This document shows, piece by piece, positions 42,637 to 51,399 of a stretch of DNA of 64,000 bases. The position numbers and the translations under genes were made by a program. Location of the stretch: assembly GCA_913775725.1 (NCBI GenBank), contig CAJYNG010000008.1, positions 488,388-552,387 of the forward strand. Direction: 5' to 3'. Source of the stretch: an uncultured Stenotrophomonas sp. GTDB lineage: Bacteria; Pseudomonadota; Gammaproteobacteria; Xanthomonadales; Xanthomonadaceae. The first letter of the stretch is position 1, and each line of letters opens with the position of its first letter. The notes beneath the pieces were generated by a model that worked only from the letters and a program-made list of their open reading frames with translations, searched no databases and was not told the origin of the DNA.

Positions 42637-44739
42637 ATGCCCGCAGAACCGACCGGCAACGCCCCAGTTCCCGACCCGCGGATGGCGCAGGCGCTGAGCC
42701 GCGACCGGCGCCGGGTGGTGCTGAGCTACCTGGCGATGGCGCTGGCCTGGATGATCTCCACCGACAGTGCGGTGCAGGCTCTGGTGCCCGACCCGCAGCA
42801 GGCGGCCCTGTGGCAGGGCCTGAAGGGCTCGTTCTTCGCCCTCGCCAGCGCGGGCCTGCTGTATCTGCTGCTGCGCCCGCTGGCCGAGCACGTGCTGCAC
42901 ACCCATGCGCGCCAGCAGGCCTCGGAGCTGCGCCTGCGGCAGATGTTCGAAGGCAACCCCGGCCCGATCCTGGTCTATGACCTCGATACGCTGGCGATCC
43001 TCGACGCCAATCCGGCGGCCTGTACTGCCTTCGGCTGGGACCGTGATGAACTGTTGGAACAGACCATCGACTCGCTGTGGCCGCCAGGCCAGGACCAGGC
43101 GTTGCAGACCAAGCTGGAGGCGATCCGCGAGGCACCTGAGGAGCTGTGCATCCTGCGTACCCAGCTGCAACTGCGTGACGGCTCCCTGCGACAGATGGAG
43201 CTGCGCTCCAACGCCATCAGCTATGACGGCCACAACGCCCGCTTGCTGATTGCCATCGACCGCACCGCCGAAGACCTGGCCCAGCTGCGACGCGACCAGG
43301 CGCTGGCCCGGGTGGAAGAAGCCCATGAGCTGGCGCGCATCGGCGCCTGGGAGCTGGACCCGTCCACCGGGCTCGGCCGTTATTCCAACCAGGTCTACCG
43401 CCTGCTCGGTCGCCGCCCGCCCGAGGCCCGGCGCTGGCATCGCTTCGACGAACTGCTGGTGCCGGCCGACCCGGCCACTGCGACACAGACCGATCAGCTG
43501 CTGGCCGAGCTCTGCTCCGGCGATCCCGTGCAGGTGGACGTGCTGTTGCCGTTGCTGTCGATGGACGGCCGTGCATTGATGGTGCACCTGCGTGCTGCCA
43601 GCGGCATCGACGAAGCCGGCCGCAACCGCGTGCTGGGCACCCTGCAGGACGTGACCGAACGCGAGCAGTCGCGACGCCTGCTGCGCGAACGCGAGGAACA
43701 GTTCCGCGAACTGGTACGGGTGCTGCCCGACGGCGTGGTGATCCTCTCCGACGAGCACGTGCTGTACGCCAACGCCTGGGCCGCCAGCCTGTTCGGCTAT
43801 GGCAGCCACACCCTGCTGGGCGAGCCGCTGTCGGCACTGGTGGACAGCGCCGATCTTGCCCGCGTGCGCAGCCAGCTGCGTGCAGGCCAGCCCCACCTGG
43901 GTCCCGGTCACAGCAGCGTGGTGGCGATGCAGCGCGCTGATGGCCGCAGCTTCCATGCCGGCCTGGCGGTAGGCGAAGTGCGTTATGGCGGACGCGACTG
44001 CAAGCTGCTGATCGTGCGCGACCTGAGCGATTCCGAGCGCACCCGCAGCGCACTGGAAACCAGCAACCGTGAACTGCAGGCGATGGCCGGCCGCCTGTTC
44101 TCGCTTCAGGAGGACGAACGCCGCGCGATATCGCGCGACCTGCACGACGACATCGGCCAGGCGATCACTGCGATCAAGCTGTCCGCCCACGCTGCGCAGG
44201 ACGAGCATGATCCGCAGCGCCGCGCCGAGGATCTGGCACAGATCGTCAGCCTGGCCGACACCACCGTGGCCAAACTGCGCGACATCTCTACCCTGCTGCG
44301 CCCGCCGCAGCTCGACGCGCTGGGCCTGGAAGCGGCGCTGAGCTGGCAGGCACGGGTGCTGTTCCGCTCCTCGCCGGTGGAACTGCTGGCCGAGATCGAG
44401 CCACTGCCACAGCGCCCTGACAACAGCATCGAGCAGGCCTGCTTCCGTATCGCGCAGGAAAGCCTGACCAATGCCCTGCGCCACGCCCGCGCCAGCCAGG
44501 TCCTGCTGCACTTGCGCGATGTCGGCCAGCGCGGCCTGCACCTGCAGATCCGTGATGATGGCGAGGGCTTCGACCCGGACGGTCCGCGCGGCCTGGGCCT
44601 GATTGTGATGCGCGAACGTGCGCAGAGCGTGGGTGGTCACGTTCGGATCGAGTCCGCGCATGGCGAAGGCACTCTGATCGATGTCCACCTCCCCTACCAG
44701 GCGGCCAGCACGGCCGCTGTCGAGTCACCGGAATACTGA
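42637..44739 (+). CDS. PAS-containing sensor kinase, NarX/HisKA_3 type
   Basis: 700 residues. Two membrane helices (about 27-48 and 63-82), then PAS domains (about 95-215, 225-345, 355-470). The dimerisation/phosphoacceptor domain is of the HisKA_3 class with H503 in RDLHDDIGQAITAIK, and a truncated-type ATPase domain follows with NALRHARA and DDGEGFD, GRGLG-like GPRGLGLIVMRERA. Such kinases normally pair with LuxR-type regulators, but none is nearby. The GGDEF-EAL-REC protein gene starts 4 bases after the stop, so its receiver domain is the likely partner. Confidence 0.92.
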   Translation: MPAEPTGNAPVPDPRMAQALSRDRRRVVLSYLAMALAWMISTDSAVQALVPDPQQAALWQGLKGSFFALASAGLLYLLLRPLAEHVLHTHARQQASELRLRQMFEGNPGPILVYDLDTLAILDANPAACTAFGWDRDELLEQTIDSLWPPGQDQALQTKLEAIREAPEELCILRTQLQLRDGSLRQMELRSNAISYDGHNARLLIAIDRTAEDLAQLRRDQALARVEEAHELARIGAWELDPSTGLGRYSNQVYRLLGRRPPEARRWHRFDELLVPADPATATQTDQLLAELCSGDPVQVDVLLPLLSMDGRALMVHLRAASGIDEAGRNRVLGTLQDVTEREQSRRLLREREEQFRELVRVLPDGVVILSDEHVLYANAWAASLFGYGSHTLLGEPLSALVDSADLARVRSQLRAGQPHLGPGHSSVVAMQRADGRSFHAGLAVGEVRYGGRDCKLLIVRDLSDSERTRSALETSNRELQAMAGRLFSLQEDERRAISRDLHDDIGQAITAIKLSAHAAQDEHDPQRRAEDLAQIVSLADTTVAKLRDISTLLRPPQLDALGLEAALSWQARVLFRSSPVELLAEIEPLPQRPDNSIEQACFRIAQESLTNALRHARASQVLLHLRDVGQRGLHLQIRDDGEGFDPDGPRGLGLIVMRERAQSVGGHVRIESAHGEGTLIDVHLPYQAASTAAVESPEY

Positions 44740-44743
44740 GCCT

Positions 44744-46519
44744 ATGTGGAATCCCAACCAGCCCCCGGTCAGCATCGATGATGCGCCCGACCGCCTCGGC
44801 GCCGGCAACCCCGAGTTGCAGGCCATGGTCGCCGAGGCAGCCTCCGGCGGCACCGCGCTGATGTTGATGCACGTGGACATCGACCACTTCGCATCGGTCA
44901 ACGAAAACATGAGCGCCGAAGTGGGTGACCAGGCCCTGGTGCTGGTAGCACAACGCCTGCAGTCCTATCTGCGCGGGCGCGGCAAACTCTGGCGCCATGG
45001 CAGCGATGAGTTCCTCATTGCCGTACCGCGCACTGCCGACGTTCCGCTGCCGGAGGACTTCGCCGAAGAGATCCGCCAGCAGATGGAGCTGCCACTGTCG
45101 GTGCTGCCCTACACATTGTTCATGACCGGCAAGCTGGGCGTGAGCCTGTGCCCGGACCATGCCAGCAGCACCTCGCGCCTGCTCGACCATGCCGAGGACG
45201 CGCTGTACCAGGCGGCCCGCGAAGGCGGCAACGCGGTGCGCATCCACGCCGTGGACACGCCACCGAGCGCGCACAGCGAAAGCATCATCGCGCGCCAGAT
45301 CGTCGATGCCATTCCCAATGGCGAGCTGAAGCTGCGCTACCAGCCGTTGGTAAGTGCACGCGACGGCCACGTGGTCGGCATGGAGGCGCTGCTGCGCTGG
45401 CAGTCGCCCACGCTGGGCATGCTGGTGCCGGAGCGTTTCATGCGTACCGCCGAGCGCCTCGGCATCATCGTGCAGATTGGCACCTGGGTGCTGGAGGGCG
45501 CGCTGAAGCAGGCTCGTCTGTGGCGCGACCAGGGCTTTGATGACTTCACCATCGCGGTGAATGTGTCGACCCTGCAGCTGCTGCGGCCGAATTTCTTTGC
45601 CGAAGTGATGGGAGTGATCCAGGCCTCGGGCGTGCCGGCGCAGATGCTGACGCTGGAGATCAACGAAAGCGCGCTGACCAACAACGTCAACTTCGTGCAC
45701 GAGACGCTGGCCAACCTGCGCAACGAAGGTATCAGCCTGAGCCTGGACAATTTCGGCACCGGCGACTCCAGCCTGAGTGCGCTGGTGCGCTACCCGGTGG
45801 ACAAGCTGAAGATCGACCGCAGCTTCATCAAGAGTGCGCCGGCCGGCAACCGTGAGGCGGCCATCGCCCGCGCGATCATCGCCATGGGTCACCAGCTGGG
45901 CATGACGGTGATCGCCAATGGTGTGGAGTCGCAGGCGCAGCTGGGCTTCCTGCGTCGCAACGATTGCGATGTATTCCAGGGCTACCTTTTCGGCGAACCG
46001 ATGTCGGCCGATGCCGCCGGCATGACCCTGCGCCGCCGCTACCTGCGCCCGGAAGCGTTTGCCGAGACCCGTCCCGACCGCACGCTGCTGTTGCTGGACG
46101 ACGAGGAGAACGTACTGCGCTCGCTGGTGCGCCTGTTCCGTCGCGACGGCTATCGCATTCTGGCAGCCGGCAACGTGCGCGATGCGTTCGACCTGCTGGC
46201 GATCAACGACGTGCAGGTGATCCTGTCCGACCAGCGCATGAGCGACATGAGCGGCACCGAATTCCTGGGCCGGGTGAAGATGCTGTACCCGGATACGATC
46301 CGTCTGGTGCTGTCCGGCTACACCGATCTGAACACGGTGACCGACGCGATCAACCGTGGCGCGATCTACCGCTTCCTGACCAAGCCGTGGAACGACGACG
46401 AGCTGCGCAAGCACATCCACCAGGCGTTCCGTACCTACGAGGAACAGCGCCGCAGCAACGCCGGGCCGGCGGCGGTGGAGGCCGGGGATGCAGGCGAGGA
46501 TCGTTCGCCGCTGCGGTGA
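44744..46519 (+). CDS. Degenerate GGDEF-EAL protein with C-terminal receiver domain
   Basis: 591 residues from the ATG at 44744, the start that leaves a 4-base gap to the upstream kinase. GGDEF-like domain at about 25-170 with GSDEF (86-90) in place of GGDEF. EAL domain at about 180-430 keeps EAL (214-216) and NES at 307-309, but the DDFG metal site reads D335-N336-F-G. C-terminal receiver (about 446-560) has phosphoacceptor D496 in VILSDQRM and K547 in FLTKPW. In EAL enzymes such as RocR the second Asp of this site is needed for activity, so hydrolysis is probably lost or weak. The receiver at the C terminus is the reverse of the usual order. Confidence 0.9.
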   Translation: MWNPNQPPVSIDDAPDRLGAGNPELQAMVAEAASGGTALMLMHVDIDHFASVNENMSAEVGDQALVLVAQRLQSYLRGRGKLWRHGSDEFLIAVPRTADVPLPEDFAEEIRQQMELPLSVLPYTLFMTGKLGVSLCPDHASSTSRLLDHAEDALYQAAREGGNAVRIHAVDTPPSAHSESIIARQIVDAIPNGELKLRYQPLVSARDGHVVGMEALLRWQSPTLGMLVPERFMRTAERLGIIVQIGTWVLEGALKQARLWRDQGFDDFTIAVNVSTLQLLRPNFFAEVMGVIQASGVPAQMLTLEINESALTNNVNFVHETLANLRNEGISLSLDNFGTGDSSLSALVRYPVDKLKIDRSFIKSAPAGNREAAIARAIIAMGHQLGMTVIANGVESQAQLGFLRRNDCDVFQGYLFGEPMSADAAGMTLRRRYLRPEAFAETRPDRTLLLLDDEENVLRSLVRLFRRDGYRILAAGNVRDAFDLLAINDVQVILSDQRMSDMSGTEFLGRVKMLYPDTIRLVLSGYTDLNTVTDAINRGAIYRFLTKPWNDDELRKHIHQAFRTYEEQRRSNAGPAAVEAGDAGEDRSPLR

Positions 46520-46526
46520 CCCACCT

Positions 46527-46584
46527 GTAGAGTCGAGCCATGCTCGACTACGGCAAAAAGCAGTCGAGCATGGCTCGACTCTAC
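46527..46584. repeat. Inverted SMAG pair between two convergent genes
   Basis: GTAGAGTCGAGCCATGCTCG at 46527 and its inverted copy ending CTAC at 46584, separated by CGGCAAAAAG. The first GTAG begins 7 bases after the upstream stop. The inverted one begins 10 bases after the stop of the minus-strand kinase gene. This is the tidiest example of the pair as a shared 3' end. Confidence 0.9.
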
Positions 46585-46594
46585 AGAAGCGAGG

Positions 46595-47815
46595 TCAGCG
46601 CGGCTGCTTCACCGGCAGCACCACGCGGAAGCGCGAGCCCACACCCGGGGTGCTGTCCAGGTCGATGCGGCCATGGTGCTTGTTGATGATGCTGTAGGAG
46701 ATCGACAGGCCCAGGCCGGTGCCACTGCCCACCGGCTTGGTGGTGAAGAACGGGTCGAAGATGCGCTGGCGCAGTTCCGGCGAGATGCCGCCGCCGGTGT
46801 CTTCGAACTCCACCCATACGTGATCGCCATCAACACCGGTACGCACCGTGATCGTGCCGCGCTCGGCAATGGCATGACCCGCGTTGAGCAGCAGGTTCAT
46901 GTAGACCTGGTTCAACTCCGACGGCAGGCATTCCACCAGCGGCAACTGGCCGAACTCGCGCACCAGGTGCACCTTGTACTTGAGTTCATTCCAGATGATG
47001 TTGATGGTCGATTCCAGGCCGGAATGCAGGTCCACCAGCTTCCATGACTCGTCGCGGCCGGAATACGAGAAATCCTTCAGATCACGCACGATGCGCGTCA
47101 CCCGTTCGATGCCTTCGCGCGATTCGGCCATCAGCTGCGGCAGATCGCGGCTGATGAAATCGATGTCCAGGCGGTCACGGATATCGTCGATTTCCGGGAT
47201 CAACGCCTTGGGGTCCGGTGCACGCAACGCGCGCTCGTAGGCTTCAATGACGGTGAACAGGCTGCGCAGATATTCCTGCAGGCTGCCCAGGTTGGAGTGC
47301 ACGTAGCCGATCGGGTTGTTGATCTCGTGCGCTACGCCTGCGGCGAGCTGGCCGATCGAGGCCATCTTCTCCGACTGCAGCAGCTTTTCCTGGGTACCGT
47401 TCAGGCGCAGGTAGGCCTGGCGCAGCTCGGCATGGCGCTGCTGCAGTTCGCGTTCGTAGTCTTCCTGCCCTTCGATGTGGCGGAACAGTGCCAGGAAGTG
47501 CCCCTGACCGACCGGGCCGTGGTGGTAGAGATGCGCGATGACCACGCCCTCGCCCAGCGGCAGGCTGCCATTCCAGTGACCGTGCTGGCGCGCCTGCTCC
47601 AACGCATCGGGCGGCAACAGTTCCCGCAGACGCTGCGGTGGCGGCAATGCACCGTCCTCGCCGCTGGCCAGCAGGTTCTGCGCGGCCGGGTTGGCCAGGG
47701 CCACCTGCCCGTCATCGGTGAACAGCAGCAGGCCTTCGCGCAGGCGCTCAAGCAGCGCCTGCAGCACCGGCTGCGGCGGAAGGGGGGCGGTAACCAGGGC
47801 GTTGGCAGCGGACAC
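46595..47815 (-). CDS. Cytoplasmic PAS sensor histidine kinase
   Basis: 406 residues with no membrane segment. PAS-like domain at about 15-115 ([20 protein letters not shown]). A coiled coil (about 115-150) leads to HisKA with H163 in [14 protein letters not shown], then an ATPase domain with [17 protein letters not shown] and [12 protein letters not shown]. This is the HEINNP class (NtrB/PgtB-like; often linked to sigma54 or flagellar regulation). No response regulator lies beside it. It is downstream of flgN on the same strand, 91 bases away, with a small hairpin between (47863-47878), so partial co-transcription with flgMN is possible. Confidence 0.9.
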   Translation of the reverse strand: MSAANALVTAPLPPQPVLQALLERLREGLLLFTDDGQVALANPAAQNLLASGEDGALPPPQRLRELLPPDALEQARQHGHWNGSLPLGEGVVIAHLYHHGPVGQGHFLALFRHIEGQEDYERELQQRHAELRQAYLRLNGTQEKLLQSEKMASIGQLAAGVAHEINNPIGYVHSNLGSLQEYLRSLFTVIEAYERALRAPDPKALIPEIDDIRDRLDIDFISRDLPQLMAESREGIERVTRIVRDLKDFSYSGRDESWKLVDLHSGLESTINIIWNELKYKVHLVREFGQLPLVECLPSELNQVYMNLLLNAGHAIAERGTITVRTGVDGDHVWVEFEDTGGGISPELRQRIFDPFFTTKPVGSGTGLGLSISYSIINKHHGRIDLDSTPGVGSRFRVVLPVKQPR

Positions 47816-47906
47816 GGCGACTCAGGGCATTCGAACAGGCGCCCAATATACGCGGTCACGCAGCGGGCTTCAGCCCGCGGGAATGGGTTGTGCGACCGCC
47901 GTCGCG

Positions 47907-48245
47907 TCAGGCGACGGCGAGTGGACGGCGCGCAGTGACGGTGTGCGCCTGACCCTTGGCATCGTAGGCCGAGGCATCTTCGGTGCGGCCGAGCTGACGC
48001 AATGCCCAGTTGACCTCGCGGCGGCGGCGCGACAGCAGTACGCCGTTGGCGCGGTTGCGCTCGGCCAGTTCCTGCAGCTGCTCCCCCTCCCCGACCGGCG
48101 GCGCGCCTTCCAGCGCACGCAGCGCTTCCAGCTTGGCCCCGGTAGCCCGGATCAGGGCGTGCACGTCGTGCTCGACCAGGGCCTGGCGTTCAACGTCCAG
48201 GGCCTGGGCAAGGCGCTGCAGCGGCTCGCTCATCGCCGCGGTCAT
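47907..48245 (-). CDS. flgN: Flagellar chaperone FlgN
   Basis: 112 residues; ATG at 48245 overlaps the flgM stop by ATGA (an ATG at 48233 is an alternative). Long helical chain with LAQALDVERQALVEHDVHAL and a C-terminal RRREVNWALRQLG region, as in FlgN. In E. coli and Salmonella it chaperones FlgK and FlgL, both encoded downstream here. It is co-transcribed with flgM. Confidence 0.85.
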   Translation of the reverse strand: MTAAMSEPLQRLAQALDVERQALVEHDVHALIRATGAKLEALRALEGAPPVGEGEQLQELAERNRANGVLLSRRRREVNWALRQLGRTEDASAYDAKGQAHTVTARRPLAVA

Positions 48246-48547
48246 CCGTGCAGCTGCTGGTCCAGCTCGAGCATGCGCGATGCGATCGCGTCCGGATTGA
48301 TCTTGTAGGTGCCGTTCTGCAGCGATTCGCGCACGGCGGCCACGCGCTGGGCGTCGATCGCCGGGGCGGTGGTCAGCTCACGCTCGATGGCCTGCAGATT
48401 GGTGGCCTCGCCGGTCAGGCGCAGGCTGTCAGCCGCCTCGACCGGGCGGGTCGGCGCATCGGTGCTGACGCCGGGCTTGTTGGCCGGGGTCGTCACGCTG
48501 CGCAGTGCCTGGGGGACCTGCAGGTTGCCGTCGATTTTCTGGCTCAT
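48242..48547 (-). CDS. flgM: Anti-sigma28 factor FlgM
   Basis: 101 residues. The N-terminal half is disordered-looking and the C-terminal half is the sigma28-binding part: IDAQRVAAVRESLQNGTYKINPDAIASRML. FlgM holds FliA inactive until it is exported through the finished hook. A FliA promoter lies just upstream, so the inhibitor is under control of the sigma factor it binds. flgN follows with an ATGA overlap. Confidence 0.95.
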   Translation of the reverse strand: MSQKIDGNLQVPQALRSVTTPANKPGVSTDAPTRPVEAADSLRLTGEATNLQAIERELTTAPAIDAQRVAAVRESLQNGTYKINPDAIASRMLELDQQLHG

Positions 48548-48577
48548 GGGGTGTCCTGGAGTTGCCGTTCACAAGGG

Positions 48578-48604
48578 ATAACGGCCGCAGGGCCGTGATC
48601 TTTA
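48578..48604 (-). promoter_or_regulatory. Sigma28 (FliA) promoter of flgM
   Basis: On the minus strand TAAA (48601-48604), 15 bases, GCCGTTAT (48578-48585). The same -10 octamer and spacing recur in the fliC promoter at 61428-61454. Confidence 0.85.
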
Positions 48605-48622
48605 GGGATATTTTGCGGTAAT

Positions 48623-49279
48623 TCAACGCGCCACGATTACGTCACCGGCGGCATCGACCGTGCCCTGCACGATCCGCCGCGAGGACAGGTTCTCCACCGA
48701 GACCCGCTCGTTCTCACCGGCATCACCCATCGCACGGCCTGCAATGCGGACCTCGACCGAGCCGCGACGCGAGACCAGGGCCACATTGTCTCCTCGCTTG
48801 ATGAGACGCTGCACTACCAGATCATTGTTCGACAGCAGGGCTCCGGCCTGCAACGGACGGCGGGCGATGCGGCCGATCGCTGCATTGGGATCGGCCAGCA
48901 CCGCACCGGCTATCCGGGCGGCATCACGCTGGGCAGTGGTGATATCGGCGGCGGTGAGGGTTTCTCCAGTACCGATTCCGCGGTTGAGCACCAGCACGGT
49001 CTGGTTGCGCCGTACCTTTACCGGCACGAACAGGCGCCAGCCACCGGCGTCGGGGCAGCTGACTTCGACTGTGGTGTTGGCAGTGGGCTGCACCTGCAGC
49101 GCGCCACCACACTTGGGCAAGCGCAGCGCATCGGCCACCTGGGCCTCGCCCTCGCTGCCGGCCGGCAGCGTCGACAACGCCGCGGTGCGGATGCTGGCCA
49201 CCGGCTGCCAGTCGGAGGCAGCCGCCCATGGCGAGGCCAGCGCCAGCGCAATGGCGAATAGAGATGTGACCCGGCGCAT
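48623..49279 (-). CDS. flgA: Flagellar P-ring assembly chaperone FlgA
   Basis: 218 residues from the ATG at 49279, with AGGAGG five bases upstream. Signal peptide (about 1-22). SAF-domain features: VLVLNRGIGTGETLTAADI, RPLQAGALLSNNDLVVQRLIKRGDNV and the C-terminal RIVQGTVDAAGDVIV. FlgA helps FlgI polymerise into the P ring in the periplasm; flgI is 7 kb downstream. A sigma54 promoter precedes it, so it is in the same class as flgB and flgG. flgM has its own FliA promoter but could also be read through from flgA. Confidence 0.95.
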   Translation of the reverse strand: MRRVTSLFAIALALASPWAAASDWQPVASIRTAALSTLPAGSEGEAQVADALRLPKCGGALQVQPTANTTVEVSCPDAGGWRLFVPVKVRRNQTVLVLNRGIGTGETLTAADITTAQRDAARIAGAVLADPNAAIGRIARRPLQAGALLSNNDLVVQRLIKRGDNVALVSRRGSVEVRIAGRAMGDAGENERVSVENLSSRRIVQGTVDAAGDVIVAR

Positions 49280-49314
49280 GGCGCCTCCTGTCGAAGGGAT
49301 CTGGCCCAGGTGCG

Positions 49315-49330
49315 TGCAAGGGGTGTGCCA
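49315..49330 (-). promoter_or_regulatory. Sigma54 promoter of flgA
   Basis: TGGCACACCCCTTGCA on the minus strand: GG and GC exactly 10 bases apart, identical in all 16 bases to the flgB site at 50521. Confidence 0.88.
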
Positions 49331-49343
49331 GAGCAGAGCCTTT

Positions 49344-49407
49344 GTAGAGTCGAGCCATGCTCGACTGGTTTTCTCCGAACAGCCAGTCGAGCATGGCTCG
49401 ACCCTAC
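49344..49407. repeat. Inverted SMAG pair between flgA and cheV
   Basis: GTAGAGTCGAGCCATGCTCG at 49344 and an inverted unit ending CTAC at 49407. This copy lies between divergent promoters, not at gene 3' ends. Confidence 0.85.
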
Positions 49408-49443
49408 AAAAGCGGTGTGGAGCGCGCGGGCGGCAGAGCGCCC

Positions 49444-49471
49444 TCAAGTTCGGCGCCCACCACGCCGATAC
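49444..49471 (+). promoter_or_regulatory. Sigma28-like promoter of cheV
   Basis: TCAAGTTC (49444-49451) and GCCGATAC (49464-49471), spacer one base longer than the optimum. It would give a very short 5' leader before the ATG at 49479. Confidence 0.55.
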
Positions 49472-49478
49472 AGCAGCC

Positions 49479-50423
49479 ATGTCCCATGACCTGCTCAACC
49501 GGATCGACCAGCGGACCCGTCTGGCCGGCCACAACCGCCTGGCGCTGCTGCTGTTCCGTCTCGGCGGACGTCAGCTTTTTGGCGTCAATGTCTTCAAGGT
49601 GCAGGAAGTCCTGCGCCGCCCCGAGCTTTTCCAGGTGCCCGGACTGCCCAGCCAGTTCTCCGGCGTGGCCGACGTGCGTGGCCGCTCGGTGCCGGTGCTG
49701 GACCTGGGCCTGGCCATCGGCCACCCCGAGCGTGAGCCCGATGCGGACACCTCGCCCGGCTACCTGGTCGTCACCGAATTCAATCGTTCGATCCAGGGCT
49801 TCCTGGTCAGCGGCGTGGAGCGCATCGTCAACATCGCGGTGGAAGACATCCACCCGCCGCCGGAACTGGGCGCCGAATCGAGCTACCTGACCGCGGTGAC
49901 CCGCTTCCAGGGCGAGCTCATCCAGGTGATCGACGTGGAAAGCGTACTGGCCGACATCGCCCAGGTCCGTGGCGAAGCGGTGCTGGACCCGACCATGGCA
50001 ATGCCGGCCGACGGCCCGCAGCTGCAGGTGCTGGTGGTGGACGACTCGCGCGTAGCCCGCCAGCAGATCCGCAGCGTGCTGGACCAGCTGGGGGTGGGCG
50101 CCACCCTGCTTTCCGATGGCAAGCAGGCACTGGACCACCTGCTGCAGATCCATGCCTCCGGCGAGAACCCGGCCGAGCGCTACGCCATGGTCATCTCGGA
50201 CATCGAGATGCCGGCCATGGACGGCTATACGCTGACGACGGAAATCCGGCGCCACCCGGGCCTGGCGGGCCTGTACGTACTGCTGCATACCTCGCTGTCG
50301 GGCGTATTCAACAATGCGATGGTCGAGCGCGTCGGCGCCAACGCTTTCGTAGCCAAGTACTCGCCGCACGAGCTGGCCGACTTCGTGCTGGACCGCCTGC
50401 GCAGGGTCGCGATGGCGGCGTAA
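49479..50423 (+). CDS. cheV: Chemotaxis protein CheV (CheW-REC)
   Basis: 314 residues from the ATG at 49479. CheW-like domain at about 15-165 (FGVNVFKVQEVLRRPELFQVPGLP, ADVRGRSVPVLDLG). Receiver domain at about 182-305 has the acidic pair D188-D189, phosphoacceptor D241 in VISDIEMPAMDGY, and the late Thr/Lys positions (LHTSLSG, VAKYSP). CheV couples receptors to CheA and is tuned by phosphorylation. Its place just before flgB is common in Pseudomonas and xanthomonads. It ends in an inverted SMAG pair and a separate sigma54 promoter drives flgB. Confidence 0.95.
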   Translation: MSHDLLNRIDQRTRLAGHNRLALLLFRLGGRQLFGVNVFKVQEVLRRPELFQVPGLPSQFSGVADVRGRSVPVLDLGLAIGHPEREPDADTSPGYLVVTEFNRSIQGFLVSGVERIVNIAVEDIHPPPELGAESSYLTAVTRFQGELIQVIDVESVLADIAQVRGEAVLDPTMAMPADGPQLQVLVVDDSRVARQQIRSVLDQLGVGATLLSDGKQALDHLLQIHASGENPAERYAMVISDIEMPAMDGYTLTTEIRRHPGLAGLYVLLHTSLSGVFNNAMVERVGANAFVAKYSPHELADFVLDRLRRVAMAA

Positions 50424-50434
50424 GGCCCTCTCCT

Positions 50435-50504
50435 GTAGAGCCGAGCCCATGCTCGGCTTGTGCGGCGCCTGAACGAAAGGCAGCCGAGCATGGCTCGGCT
50501 CTAC
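50435..50504. repeat. Inverted SMAG pair after cheV
   Basis: GTAGAGCCGAGCCCATGCTC at 50435 and its inverted unit ending CTAC at 50504; starts 11 bases after the cheV stop and ends 16 bases before the flgB sigma54 promoter. Confidence 0.88.
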
Positions 50505-50520
50505 AGGATCGCGCGCACTT

Positions 50521-50536
50521 TGGCACACCCCTTGCA
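50521..50536 (+). promoter_or_regulatory. Sigma54 promoter of the flgB operon
   Basis: TGGCACACCCCTTGCA; GG and GC with 10 bases between. 33 bases before the flgB start. Confidence 0.92.
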
Positions 50537-50569
50537 GCTTCCCGGGCAACGTTCCCGTGGGAGTGCACC

Positions 50570-50965
50570 GTGCGCAACCTGATTACCGACTACCTGGGCG
50601 TCCACGCCCAGGCCATGCCGTTGCGCGAACAGCGGATGAAGCTGATCGCCAGCAACCTCGGCAATGCCGACACTCCCGGCTACAAGGCCCAGGACCTGGA
50701 CTTCGATGCCGCCCTGCGCCATGCCCAGGGGCAGGATGCCAACGGCCTGATGACCACCACCAACGAGCAGCACTACGAAATCAGTAGTGGCCTGAACCCG
50801 TTCCAGATCGCACGCGATGGCGTGCAGCCCAGCCTGGACGGCAACACCGTCGATCCCGATGCCGAGCGTGCCGCCTATGGTCGCGCCGCACTCGAATACC
50901 GCGCCTCGCTCAGCTTCGTCGAGAGCAAGGTGCGTTCCATGCTGACCGCGATCACGGGGCAATAA
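50570..50965 (+). CDS. flgB: Flagellar basal-body rod protein FlgB
   Basis: 131 residues from a GTG with GGGAG six bases upstream. N-terminal rod signature LIASNLGNADTPGYKAQDLDF and C-terminal helix YRASLSFVESKVRSMLTAITG. FlgB is the proximal rod subunit next to the MS ring. First gene of the flgBCDEF unit behind a sigma54 promoter; flgC follows after 3 bases. Confidence 0.96.
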   Translation: MRNLITDYLGVHAQAMPLREQRMKLIASNLGNADTPGYKAQDLDFDAALRHAQGQDANGLMTTTNEQHYEISSGLNPFQIARDGVQPSLDGNTVDPDAERAAYGRAALEYRASLSFVESKVRSMLTAITGQ

Positions 50966-50968
50966 GCC

Positions 50969-51376
50969 ATGAGCAACCTGCCGATCTTCGATATCGCCGG
51001 TTCTGCGCTGCAGGCGCAGTCGGTGCGCATGAGCACCATCGCCTCCAACCTTTCCAACGCCGACACCGTCGCCGGTTCCGCCGACGCCGTGTACAAGCCG
51101 CTGGAGCCGATCTTCCAGGCCGTCACCAGCAAGAACGATCCGAACATCACGTCGGTGAAGGTCAAAGAGATCACCCAGAGCGAGGCCGCGCCGATCAAGC
51201 GCTATGAACCGGGCCACCCGCTGGCCGACGGTGATGGCTACATCTACCAGCCCGACGTCGATCCGGTGGCGCAGATGGTCAACCTGATCTCGACCTCGCG
51301 CAATTACCAGGCCGGCGTGGAGATGCTGACCACCGCCAAGGAACTGGCCCTGGCCACCCTGACCATGGGCCGCTGA
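50969..51376 (+). CDS. flgC: Flagellar basal-body rod protein FlgC
   Basis: 135 residues. N-terminal SVRMSTIASNLSNADTVAGS and C-terminal VNLISTSRNYQAGVEMLTTA match FlgC, a proximal rod subunit. It lies between flgB and flgD in the same transcription unit. Confidence 0.97.
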   Translation: MSNLPIFDIAGSALQAQSVRMSTIASNLSNADTVAGSADAVYKPLEPIFQAVTSKNDPNITSVKVKEITQSEAAPIKRYEPGHPLADGDGYIYQPDVDPVAQMVNLISTSRNYQAGVEMLTTAKELALATLTMGR

Positions 51377-51399
51377 GCCCCGCAGCACCGGATACCGCC

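Noticed and set aside
42340-44688. 782-codon open frame on the minus strand
   Set aside because: It lies antisense to the NarX-type kinase gene and its translation is Gln/Arg/His/Ala-rich without any domain. High GC keeps antisense frames open here.
44288-46420. 710-codon open frame on the minus strand
   Set aside because: Antisense to the GGDEF-EAL-REC gene; low-complexity translation and no ribosome-binding site.
47863-47878. Terminator after flgN
   Set aside because: Seven-bp hairpin GCGGGCT/AGCCCGC without a T-run; mentioned only as a possible weak barrier.
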